The position numbers and the translations under genes were made by a program. 64,000 nt of DNA from Paenibacillus sp. HGH0039 (GTDB lineage Bacteria; Bacillota; Bacilli; Paenibacillales; NBRC-103111): NCBI RefSeq assembly GCF_000411255.1, contig NZ_KE150413.1:1960580-2024579 (forward strand), read 5' to 3'. This document shows, piece after piece, positions 25,654 through 33,384 of this stretch; position 1 is the stretch's first letter; each line of letters opens with the position of its first letter. Below the pieces are notes generated by a model. That model worked only from the letters and a program-made list of their open reading frames with translations. It made no database searches and was not told the DNA's origin.

Positions 25654-26661
25654 ATGAAACGAAGATCTATCGTCTTCCTCCTGCTGTCGGTGCTGTTGGC
25701 GGGATTGGTTCTGCCGGGCTGCTCGAAACAGGAAGAAGTCAGCAAAATCCGTATCGGTGAAGTCACGAGATCGATCTTTTACGCGCCTCAATATGTCGCG
25801 CTTTCGCAAGGCTTTTTCAAAGATGAGGGACTGGAAGTGGATCTGACGACTACGGCCGGAGGGGACAAAACGATGACCACACTCCTGTCCGGCGGAATCG
25901 ACGTGGCGCTGGTCGGATCGGAAACGTCGATTTATGTGCATCAGCAGGGAAGCGACGATCCCGTCATCAACTTTGCCCAGCTTACGCAGACGGACGGCAC
26001 CTTTCTCGTATCGCGCACGAAACCGGCCGGAAATTTCGACTGGAGCGCGCTTAAAGGAAAAACCTTCCTCGGCCAGCGCAAGGGCGGAATGCCGCAAATG
26101 GCCGGAGAGTTTGCGCTGCGCAAGCACGGCATTGACCCTCATAAGGACTTAAACCTGATCCAGAATGTCGATTTTGCGAACATTTCTTCCGCTTTTTCTT
26201 CCGGAACCGGGGAATATGTCCAGCTTTTCGAACCCCAGGCGTCCGTTTTCGAGAAAGAGGGAAGAGGCTACGTCCTGGCCTCGTTCGGAGTCGAAAGCGG
26301 CAAACTGCCGTATACCGTTTACATGGCGAAACAAAGTTTTATCAAGAAAAATCCGAACGCGGTTCAGAAGTTTACGAATGCCGTACAGCGGGCCCAGAAC
26401 TGGATGCATACGAAAAGCGTCAACGAAATCGCGGATGCGGTTCTGCCTTATTTTAAAGATACCGATCCGGAAATCGTGAGAAGCGTGGTGAAACGGTATA
26501 AAGACCAGAACACCTACGCCGGCGACCCCGTCATCGACGAAGCGGAATGGAACAACCTCCAGGACGTCATGACTCAGGCAGGTGAGCTGAAAGCGAAGGC
26601 CGATTGGAGCACGCTGGTGGACAACAGTTTTGCCGAGAAAGCCAAGGTGAATGTGAAGTGA
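25654..26661 (+). CDS. NitT/TauT-type ABC substrate-binding lipoprotein
   Basis: A signal peptide ends in the lipobox LPGC (Cys23), so the 335-residue protein is tethered to the outer face of the membrane. The body is NMT1/THI5-like, with IGEVTRSIFYAPQYVALSQG near the start and GGIDVALVGSETS as the ligand-cleft segment. The family binds sulfonates, nitrate or pyrimidine precursors; the sequence alone does not say which. ATG 25654 follows GGAGGAG. ATPase and permease genes follow. Confidence 0.88.
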   Translation: MKRRSIVFLLLSVLLAGLVLPGCSKQEEVSKIRIGEVTRSIFYAPQYVALSQGFFKDEGLEVDLTTTAGGDKTMTTLLSGGIDVALVGSETSIYVHQQGSDDPVINFAQLTQTDGTFLVSRTKPAGNFDWSALKGKTFLGQRKGGMPQMAGEFALRKHGIDPHKDLNLIQNVDFANISSAFSSGTGEYVQLFEPQASVFEKEGRGYVLASFGVESGKLPYTVYMAKQSFIKKNPNAVQKFTNAVQRAQNWMHTKSVNEIADAVLPYFKDTDPEIVRSVVKRYKDQNTYAGDPVIDEAEWNNLQDVMTQAGELKAKADWSTLVDNSFAEKAKVNVK

Positions 26662-26746
26662 GCAGGCACGGCCTGCTTAGTGCCGCGGCTGCCGGCTTTG
26701 GCTGCGGGGGTCATTCTCGTGCAAGCGGATAAGGAGGGATGCGACC

Positions 26747-27538
26747 ATGGATACAGCGGCCACGGTTCAAGTTAGCGGCATGACGCATGTGTACGTGTCG
26801 GACGCCCAGGCGAATCCGGCCTTGGAAAACATCGAACTGACCATCCGGCCGGGTGAATTCGTCAGCCTGCTTGGCCCGAGCGGTTGCGGTAAAACGACGC
26901 TTTTGTCCATTATCGCCGGTTTGATCCGGCCCACCCGGGGGCAGGTGCGGATTAACGGCCGGGAAATGGATTCCCCTACTTCCCGGGTCGGGTATATGCT
27001 TCAGCAGGATTACCTGTTTCCGTGGAGGACAATTTACGGCAATGCCGTCATCGGACTCGAGCTGCTGGGCAGGCTGAACAAGGAAACGGGGGCGTACGTC
27101 GATCATCTCCTGGAGGAGATGGGGCTTGCCCCATTCCGCGATTACCGGCCTGCCCAGTTATCGGGCGGAATGAGGCAGCGCGTCGCCCTCGTCCGGACGC
27201 TGGCGGCGAGGCCCGAGCTGCTGCTTCTGGATGAGCCGTTCTCCGCGCTCGATTACCAGACTAAGCTGCAGCTGGAGGATCTCGTCGTGCAGACGCTCCG
27301 TTCACGGGGCAAAACGGCGCTGCTCGTCACGCATGATATCACGGAAGCCATCGCGATGAGCGACCGGATTATCCTGCTTGAACCGCACCCGGGCCGGATC
27401 CGGCGGGAGATTGCCGTCCCGGAGCACATCCGGCAGACGCTGCCTTTCGAAGCGAGAGAAAAGCCGGGATTTCACGAGCTTTTCCACGAGATATGGCAGG
27501 AATTCGAGCGTATGGGCGGAAAGGAGGCGGAAACGTGA
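26747..27538 (+). CDS. NitT/TauT-type ABC transporter ATPase
   Basis: Walker A GPSGCGKT, Q-loop MLQQDYLFPW, signature LSGGMRQR, Walker B LLLLDEPF and the H-loop LVTHD are all intact. The YLFPWRT segment after the Q-loop is typical of SsuB/TauB-type ATPases. GGAGGGATG lies nine bases before ATG 26747. Its stop overlaps the permease GTG (GTGA). It drives the importer made with the lipoprotein and permease next to it. Confidence 0.92.
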   Translation: MDTAATVQVSGMTHVYVSDAQANPALENIELTIRPGEFVSLLGPSGCGKTTLLSIIAGLIRPTRGQVRINGREMDSPTSRVGYMLQQDYLFPWRTIYGNAVIGLELLGRLNKETGAYVDHLLEEMGLAPFRDYRPAQLSGGMRQRVALVRTLAARPELLLLDEPFSALDYQTKLQLEDLVVQTLRSRGKTALLVTHDITEAIAMSDRIILLEPHPGRIRREIAVPEHIRQTLPFEAREKPGFHELFHEIWQEFERMGGKEAET

Positions 27539-28419
27539 GCCATCAACCGGCAGATGAAACCGCACAGAATCAAGTAGCCGGTATCCACGCACAGGCGCAC
27601 GGCCAGAAGCATACAGACGGCGGAACGCTTGCGGATACGATCCATGCGGCCCATCTGGAGGCCAAACGCAAAGTTGCGGTTCGTGTCCGTGTCACCCAAC
27701 TGCTCATCCTTGTGATCAGCCTGGGCGTATGGGAAGCCGCGGGCCGCCTGAAATGGATCGATGTGCTGCTGTTCAGCTATCCGAGCAAAGTTTTTGTTCT
27801 CCTGGCTTCCAAAATCGCGGACGGCTCCATTTTTCCCCACACGGGATATACCGTCTATGAGACGGTTGTCGGCTTCGTGCTCGGCACGCTTTTCGGGACG
27901 GCGCTGGCGATGCTGCTCTGGTGGTCGCCCTTCCTGTCCCGCGTGCTCGATCCGTACATCGTCGTGCTGAACAGCATGCCGAAAGTGGCGCTGGGTCCGC
28001 TGTTTATCGTCGGCTTCGGTCCCGGGATGCTGTCCATTATCGCGACCACGCTCTCGATTACCGTCATCATTACGACACTGGTGGTGTACGGGAGCTTCAA
28101 GGAAGTCGACGACAATTACGTGAAAGTCGTCCGCATCTTTGGGGGGAGCCGGGGCGAGGTCTTCCGCAAAGTGATCCTTCCCGCGTCGTTTCCCACGATA
28201 GTGGCAACGTTGAAAGCGAACGTCGGCCTTGCCTGGGTCGGGGTCATTGTCGGCGAGTTCCTGGTTTCCAAAATGGGACTCGGCTACCTCATCGTGTACG
28301 GATTCCAGGTGTTCAACTTCACTCTCGTCATAGCAAGTCTGGTCGTGATCGCGATCGTCGCGACCTTTATGTATCAGGCCGTCGTCTATTTGGAGAATAA
28401 ATTGATGTCCCGCCGGTAA
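27535..28419 (+). CDS. NitT/TauT-type ABC transporter permease
   Basis: GTG 27535 overlaps the ATPase stop, which decides the start. After a His- and Gln-rich N-terminal tail of about 45 residues, unusual for the family, come six membrane helices. The coupling-helix motif (EVDDNYVKVVRIFGGSRGEVFRKVILP region) has the EAA-loop pattern of binding-protein-dependent permeases. Completes an importer of SsuC/ThiX type with unknown substrate. Confidence 0.9.
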   Translation: MSHQPADETAQNQVAGIHAQAHGQKHTDGGTLADTIHAAHLEAKRKVAVRVRVTQLLILVISLGVWEAAGRLKWIDVLLFSYPSKVFVLLASKIADGSIFPHTGYTVYETVVGFVLGTLFGTALAMLLWWSPFLSRVLDPYIVVLNSMPKVALGPLFIVGFGPGMLSIIATTLSITVIITTLVVYGSFKEVDDNYVKVVRIFGGSRGEVFRKVILPASFPTIVATLKANVGLAWVGVIVGEFLVSKMGLGYLIVYGFQVFNFTLVIASLVVIAIVATFMYQAVVYLENKLMSRR

Positions 28420-28527
28420 GTCTGAGAGAAGCATAAATTGCCGCTCTTGTGACCGGTAGACTTGAACAATATCGCCGAACATGGAATAATCGAAACAGAA
28501 AAAATCCACTAGACGGAGCAAACATCT

Positions 28528-29514
28528 ATGAACATTCCTTTCATCGGCATTCGCGTCTTAAAAACGGCTCTGGCCGTCATCGTATCGATTACTTTGGCCC
28601 GGTGGATCGGCTTAACCAGCCCCAATTCCGCAGGGCTTCTTGCTATTTTGGGTATTCAGGTAACGAAGCGCAGAGGCATCAACAACGCTTTTCAGCGGAT
28701 CGCGGCTTCCATTCTGGCCGTCCTTTTCGCATCCGTCCTGTTCAGCCTGCTCGGCTTCCACGTTTGGGTGCTCAGTTTGTTCGTACTTATCGTTTTCCCG
28801 GTCTTGCACCGGATAAAGCTGAGCGACGGAGCGGTCACGGCTTCCGTAACCATTTTTCACATTTATAATGCGCAGTTGATCAGCCCCCCGCTTATTTTAA
28901 ATGAAATCATCCTTCTGATCGTCGGACTGGGAAGCGCCACGCTGATCAACATTTCGTATATGCCCAAAGCGGACAAAGAAATCGAGTTTTACCGGTCCAA
29001 AGTCGAGGGGCTTTTCTCGGATGTGTTTCTGCATATTGCCGAACATCTAAGGGATACGACTGTCGTCTGGAACGGGAAGGAACTCCTCGAGCTGGACGAA
29101 GTGCTGAAAACGGGAACCGAAACGGCCAGCCGATCGATTGAGAACGCGCTGCTTTTCGGCACTCATACGTATACGGACATGCAGCTCTATTTTTACATGC
29201 GCAACGAGCAGTTCGAATCCCTTCAGCGGATGGCGCTGCTGGTGTCCCAGGTCAGCCGGGAACTGCCTCTCGGGGAAAGTCTCGCTTCTATTTTCGAAGA
29301 GCTTAGCAAAGACTGCAAAGTAGACTACTACACCGGACGTTCGGAGAAAAAGCTGGCCGCCCTGCAGGCGAACTTCAAGATGGAGACGCTGCCGCAGACG
29401 CTTTCCGAGTTCGAGGCAAGAGCGGCCCTCCAGCAGTTGACCCGGGAACTGAGCTATTATTTGAACATCGCCAAAAAGCAAAAAAAACAGAAGCCCGCGT
29501 CCGCGCGCTCCTGA
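28528..29514 (+). CDS. Aromatic acid exporter family protein (YqjA-like)
   Basis: The 328-residue protein has several N-terminal membrane helices (about 8-150) starting GIRVLKTALAVIVSITLARWIG, then a soluble helical C-terminal half. This is the short Gram-positive form of the ArAE/DUF939 family. Family members export aromatic acids or related compounds; substrate here is unknown. The Lys-rich end (KKQKKQKPA) is probably cytoplasmic. Single gene with a terminator behind it. Confidence 0.8.
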   Translation: MNIPFIGIRVLKTALAVIVSITLARWIGLTSPNSAGLLAILGIQVTKRRGINNAFQRIAASILAVLFASVLFSLLGFHVWVLSLFVLIVFPVLHRIKLSDGAVTASVTIFHIYNAQLISPPLILNEIILLIVGLGSATLINISYMPKADKEIEFYRSKVEGLFSDVFLHIAEHLRDTTVVWNGKELLELDEVLKTGTETASRSIENALLFGTHTYTDMQLYFYMRNEQFESLQRMALLVSQVSRELPLGESLASIFEELSKDCKVDYYTGRSEKKLAALQANFKMETLPQTLSEFEARAALQQLTRELSYYLNIAKKQKKQKPASARS

Positions 29515-29535
29515 TCATGTTGTTGCCCTTGGCGA

Positions 29536-29568
29536 CTCCCCCGAGCCTGACGGCCGGGGGATTTTTAT
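29536..29568 (+). terminator. Terminator of the ArAE-family gene
   Basis: TCCCCCG and CGGGGGA arms followed by five T residues, 21 bases past the stop. Confidence 0.75.
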
Positions 29569-29584
29569 ATTATTGATAGGAAGA

Positions 29585-30304
29585 CTATGCCAGTTTCTCG
29601 ATTGAAAGAGAAGCGCTTACGGTTGGTGTTCCTCCGCCGATTGCGTTTTGTAAAGTTAAAGCCCCCGTATTATCTATCCGGTTTAAGGTCAATACTCCGC
29701 CGGCTGTTAATTGAACGATAACCTGCCCGGTGTATGGATTGTTTCCGGCACCGGTTCCATAGTTACTGCAGGGAACCAGGGCCGCAGGGGTCGGGCCAGC
29801 CGCGTCCGGGTCAAAGAACAAGCCGAAAGCGTTATTCCCGGCTGTAGGGAACACCTCATACGTTATTTTATAAAATCCATTTTCATTTATGATAATGCTG
29901 GACGGAGGTGCGAATGTGACGGCTGTCGCACTGATGACGGAGTCGTTAAAGGATACGGCCCCGCCTTGCCCCCCCGGTTCGGCTGCCGCGGCTATCGTCT
30001 GCGCCGCTGTGCTGCACACAAAGGCAAACGATGAAATTCCGCCTGCGGGTCCCTGGGGTCCTTGAGGACCGGCGGGACCTTGGATTCCCTGGGGCCCTGT
30101 TAGGCCGGCAGGACCTTGGGGTCCTTGCGGGCCTTGAGGACCGGGAAGTCCTTGGGGTCCAGGAATAGGCGTTACGTTTACGGTAGGCGGGGGACAGGAT
30201 ACTTTTACGATTTTCTTTTTGACAATGACGATTTTATTTTTTCTCTTCGGTTTACACACGATAACCGTTTTTTTGTGACATCTCTTTCTCTTTGGACAAT
30301 TCAT
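29585..30304 (-). CDS. Collagen-like, BclA-type spore-surface protein
   Basis: The 239-residue protein has a very basic N-terminal part rich in Lys, Cys and Val (1-45), a collagen-like tract of Gly-Pro-Gln/Ala triplets (about 48-88), and a C-terminal beta domain ending [11 protein letters not shown]. That tail and [12 protein letters not shown] are typical of BclA-type TNF-like trimer heads. Such proteins form the hair-like outer layer of spores. No classical signal peptide is seen, in line with delivery from the mother cell. GAGGAGGTATC lies before the ATG. A sigma-K promoter is expected, but I cannot place one with confidence. Confidence 0.8.
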   Translation of the reverse strand: MNCPKRKRCHKKTVIVCKPKRKNKIVIVKKKIVKVSCPPPTVNVTPIPGPQGLPGPQGPQGPQGPAGLTGPQGIQGPAGPQGPQGPAGGISSFAFVCSTAAQTIAAAAEPGGQGGAVSFNDSVISATAVTFAPPSSIIINENGFYKITYEVFPTAGNNAFGLFFDPDAAGPTPAALVPCSNYGTGAGNNPYTGQVIVQLTAGGVLTLNRIDNTGALTLQNAIGGGTPTVSASLSIEKLA

Positions 30305-30499
30305 TTAAGATACCTCCTCGGAATGTTTAATACAAGATCATCCTATGACAGGTATCTAATGCATGAAAGGACGATAACCTATTTTTAGAAAAAGAGGTTA
30401 ATGCGGAGGGGCAGCCGTTTAGTGTCTATCAACTAAGTCCAATCAAAATTTTATAGGGTTCATAAAGTGATAGCGGACAATGAGATACCTCACTATTGG

Positions 30500-30524
30500 A
30501 GGCCCCTTTTTAGGGGCTTTTTTT
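30500..30524 (+). terminator. Orphan terminator-like hairpin
   Basis: GCCCC-TTTTTA-GGGGC followed by seven T residues. No plus-strand gene precedes it for over 900 bases. Confidence 0.5.
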
Positions 30525-30653
30525 ATTCAAAAGATTCACTTAACCCGTAAGATGTCAGCCCCAGATCCGGCCGTATAAGATAACAGGCATAATTATCCCG
30601 TGATGAAAGGCATTGAAATAAGTGTAGGCCGCATACGTACAATGCTTGAAAAA

Positions 30654-30690
30654 ATCAAGTCCGAGCACCGATATTGGAGCTCGGGCTTTC
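30654..30690 (+). terminator. Second orphan hairpin
   Basis: AAGTCCGAGC and GCTCGGGCTTT arms with a 12-base loop; short T-run. Confidence 0.45.
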
Positions 30691-30935
30691 ACATATGCCG
30701 GATATTAGTCCGGTAATCCGCAAAGTTAAAACACTTCCGCTGAAGCGTGCATGAAAGTTATCCTTGGTGCTGAATATTCGAGCGGGGTTCTTCTTATCCC
30801 CGGTAACGATTCCGTATGCAGCGGGCGAAAGCAGCTGTTCTAAGTGCCATGAGGAATGGTTGTCGATGGTTTGGGGGCTTAGGGCAGCGGAAACAGGACA
30901 CGGCTAAAGCACGGTCTGGGAAGCGGGACAAAAGG

Positions 30936-30967
30936 ATAACCAGCTGCGTTCAACCGCAGCTGGTTAT
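30936..30967. repeat. Strong inverted repeat
   Basis: ATAACCAGCTGCG, a six-base loop, and the exact complement CGCAGCTGGTTAT. On the plus strand no T-run follows; on the minus strand a weak CCTTTTG follows. It could be a processed RNA hairpin or a minus-strand terminator. Confidence 0.45.
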
Positions 30968-31116
30968 TGAAGAGTGACTGTAATGGGGCCCGATTTCATC
31001 TGGATCGGTTTATTTCCATTTAACTATTATAAGAAGACGAAGCTTGATTTAATGCGGAATTTACAAATTATCTTGATTTGATTGCGTCCGTTCAATCAAC
31101 AATCGCCTATGTCCTG

Positions 31117-31124
31117 CATACACT
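31117..31124 (+). promoter_or_regulatory. Possible sporulation sigma -10 element before cotE
   Basis: CATACACT matches the sigma-E type -10 consensus CATACANT and lies 35 bases before the cotE ATG. No good -35 element is visible at the expected distance, so this is only a hint. Confidence 0.25.
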
Positions 31125-31158
31125 TGTAATGAATGATTGCATGGAGGAGGTTGAAAGG

Positions 31159-31722
31159 ATGTCAATAGATAGAAATTTGCAAAGCAGAGAGATCATTGTG
31201 AAAGCTGTCTGCGGCAAAGGACGCAAATTTTCGCACGTAAGTCATACCGTGACTCCGCCTCATGCTCCAACCAGTATCTTAGGCGCCTGGATCATCAACA
31301 ATCAGTACGAAGCCGTCAAGTCTGGAGAGGGAGTCGAGGTCGTCGGTACTTACGATATCAACATCTGGTATTCGTATGATCGGAATACGAAAACCGATGT
31401 CGCGAAAGAAACGGTATCTTATGCGGAGGTAGTCGGTTTGTCGTACCTCGACAAGCGGCACAAGTCTGCCACAGCGGAAGTTTCTGCGGTCGCAACGCAG
31501 GAACCGAACTGTGTGGAAGCGAGCATCTCCGGAGGCGGTAACGTGCTGATCCGCGTAGAGCGCGAATTCCATGTGGAGCTGACGGCGGAAACGAAGGTGC
31601 ACGTGATCGTGGATCCGAACGGCGGAGATTTCGAAGAGAAGCATGTAGACTTCGATCTCATCAGCGATGATGGAGATTTCGAAGATTTAAACCCCGATCT
31701 GCTGGAAGATGATTTAAGTTAA
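31159..31722 (+). CDS. cotE: Outer spore coat morphogenetic protein CotE
   Basis: The 187-residue protein follows CotE throughout: REIIVKAVCGKGRKF near the start, SILGAWIINNQYEA, YDINIWYSYDRNTKT, QEPNCVEASISGGGN, and a long acidic tail ending EDLNPDLLEDD. CotE sits between inner and outer coat and directs outer-coat assembly in the mother cell. ATG 31159 follows GGAGG; the longer frame to 31078 lacks a site. As in B. subtilis it is close to the mismatch-repair genes, although here it precedes mutS. A terminator follows it. Confidence 0.92.
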   Translation: MSIDRNLQSREIIVKAVCGKGRKFSHVSHTVTPPHAPTSILGAWIINNQYEAVKSGEGVEVVGTYDINIWYSYDRNTKTDVAKETVSYAEVVGLSYLDKRHKSATAEVSAVATQEPNCVEASISGGGNVLIRVEREFHVELTAETKVHVIVDPNGGDFEEKHVDFDLISDDGDFEDLNPDLLEDDLS

Positions 31723-31759
31723 AGGTTACTTCATCTTATGCACCGGAAGAAGCTGGGGC

Positions 31760-31784
31760 AGAGGGCGTTTGCCCTCTTTTTTGT
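31760..31784 (+). terminator. Terminator of cotE
   Basis: GAGGGC-GTTT-GCCCTC followed by six T residues. Confidence 0.8.
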
Positions 31785-31823
31785 TTCTCCGGGTAAAAAT
31801 GGGCAGCCGGGAGGAGGACGACT

Positions 31824-33332
31824 ATGCAGCTCTTCGTGCTATACTCCGGGCGGGATAAGCAGACGGTTTCCGTCATGAGCCGGGAATTGGATCTCCTGAA
31901 CATTCCGCATGGGGAAAAGCTTCCGGAGAAGACGCCTGTGAGAATCGCAGCCTGGGGCAAACTATCGGCGGAGCAGGCGCGGGATTTGGCCGCAATGCCG
32001 CGGCGCGCTCTGCTGCAGCCTCCGGAAGCGGTCTCCCTGGCGGTGAGGGAAGAGGACGCGAGGATGCAGCTTACCGTACACGGCATCCGGACGATCCACG
32101 GCTCCCGGGGAGATACGGAGGCCGGTCGCCGTGATCGCGGCATCCACCGGGGAGGCGGGCCGTATTCCTACGAATACCGCATAGCGGTTTTCCATATGGA
32201 GGCCCTCGCCGTTTACCGGCAGAAAAACAACCTGCTGCTCCTTCCGGGCTCGGCCGGAACAGAGCCGTCCGGTTTTCAGGAAGTCAGCCTGGAGCAGCAG
32301 ACGTTTCACACCCAGCGCGCCGTCCGCGAGTCGGTCAAGGCGGTGTACGCGCTCGGCCTCGACTACGGCCTTGTGCATATCGCGATCGAGCCTTCCGGCA
32401 GGACGCTCGTGCTGCGGGTAGATCCATCGCCGCGGCCGGATCAGCCGCTGGCGGCGCTCTTTGCGCACGCCATCGGGCGATACGCCGTGCAGCTCTCGCA
32501 GGAGCTGGCGCGGACGGAGCCGGCGGTACTCGGGAGCGATCCCGAGTTTCTGCTGGTTAATCCGAGCGGCAAAGTCGTGTCCGCCTCCAAGTATCTGGAG
32601 CGGGAAGGACAGGTCGGCTGCGACGCGATCGTGCTCAGCGGCCACCGCCTCATTCTGCCGCTGGCCGAGCTGCGTCCGCAGCCGAGCAGCGAACCGGCGC
32701 AGCTGGCCGCCAACCTGCGCCGGACGATGCGTACGGCCGCGCGCAAGATCGGCGACGACAGCCTCGCCTGGATCGCCGGCGGTATGCCGCTGCCGGGCTT
32801 CCCGCTTGGCGGGCATGTACATTTCAGCCGCTGTTGGCTGAATTCGCACCTGCTGCGCGCGCTGGATAACTACCTGGCGCTCCCTCTTACGATGATCGAG
32901 GGAGAGACGACCGCGCTGCGCCGACCGCGCTACGGGCTGCTGGGGGATTACCGCCGGCAGCGGCACGGCGGGTTTGAGTACCGGACGCTTCCGAGCTGGC
33001 TGGTTTCGCCCGAAATAACCCTCGGCGTGTTCGCGCTTGCGCGAATTATCGCAGACCGTTATTTCGAGCTGGACCAAAGGCCGCTGGACGATATGGAGGC
33101 TCAGGAGAATTATTATGCCGGCAATAAGCCGGGCCTGGCGGATGCCGCGGAAAGCGTATGGGCCGATCTCGAGAAACAGCCCATGTACGGGGAATTCGCA
33201 AGGTATCTGCGTCCGCTGAGGGAACAGTCGCGGCGCATGGAAGGCTGGCAGGAACTCGCCGATTTCCGGAGGAGCTGGAAAATCGGTCCCTACGGACGGA
33301 AACAGGATGCCGCGCAGGAAAACATGCTATAA
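31824..33332 (+). CDS. Amidoligase-like (COOH-NH2 ligase) protein
   Basis: The 502-residue protein contains the LGSDPEFLLVN motif (about 235-245) with the following GCDAIVL and GMPLPGFPLGGHVHFS segments. These fit the COOH-NH2 ligase (phage phiEco32-like, type 2) family within the glutamine synthetase-like fold. The metal- and ATP-binding residues are probably Glu in SDPE and the His of GGHVHF. The N-terminal 100 residues resemble the start of YheC/D-type spore-coat ATP-grasp proteins. The partner substrate is unknown; peptide or wall tagging is plausible. Conserved in Paenibacillus near mutS as far as I recall. Confidence 0.65.
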   Translation: MQLFVLYSGRDKQTVSVMSRELDLLNIPHGEKLPEKTPVRIAAWGKLSAEQARDLAAMPRRALLQPPEAVSLAVREEDARMQLTVHGIRTIHGSRGDTEAGRRDRGIHRGGGPYSYEYRIAVFHMEALAVYRQKNNLLLLPGSAGTEPSGFQEVSLEQQTFHTQRAVRESVKAVYALGLDYGLVHIAIEPSGRTLVLRVDPSPRPDQPLAALFAHAIGRYAVQLSQELARTEPAVLGSDPEFLLVNPSGKVVSASKYLEREGQVGCDAIVLSGHRLILPLAELRPQPSSEPAQLAANLRRTMRTAARKIGDDSLAWIAGGMPLPGFPLGGHVHFSRCWLNSHLLRALDNYLALPLTMIEGETTALRRPRYGLLGDYRRQRHGGFEYRTLPSWLVSPEITLGVFALARIIADRYFELDQRPLDDMEAQENYYAGNKPGLADAAESVWADLEKQPMYGEFARYLRPLREQSRRMEGWQELADFRRSWKIGPYGRKQDAAQENML

Positions 33333-33333
33333 T
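33328..33333 (+). promoter_or_regulatory. Extended -10 element for mutS
   Basis: TG-C-TATAAT lies across the stop codon of the upstream gene, 52 bases before the mutS ATG. No clear -35, as expected for an extended -10 promoter. Confidence 0.5.
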
Positions 33334-33384
33334 AGAAGAATCATAGACAGCCTTATCCGCTGAACGTTTCGTCGGAGGTTTAGA

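Larger units (their letters stand above)
30305..31158. other. 850-base gap with orphan hairpins
   Basis: No convincing gene. Terminator-like hairpins lie at 30500-30524 and 30654-30690, and a strong 13-bp hairpin at 30936-30967. Only the start of the minus-strand spore gene and of cotE border the gap, so the two plus-strand terminators have no obvious gene in front of them and may end small RNAs. A 38-codon ORF near 30600 overlaps the second hairpin and was not accepted. Confidence 0.5.

Noticed and set aside
30040-30170. Nine-base tandem repeats
   Set aside because: They encode the Gly-Pro-Gln collagen tract of the BclA-like protein.
30599-30715. 38-codon ORF beginning GTG-ATG in the gene-free gap
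   Set aside because: It overlaps a terminator-like hairpin, lacks a ribosome-binding site and shows no recognisable protein pattern.
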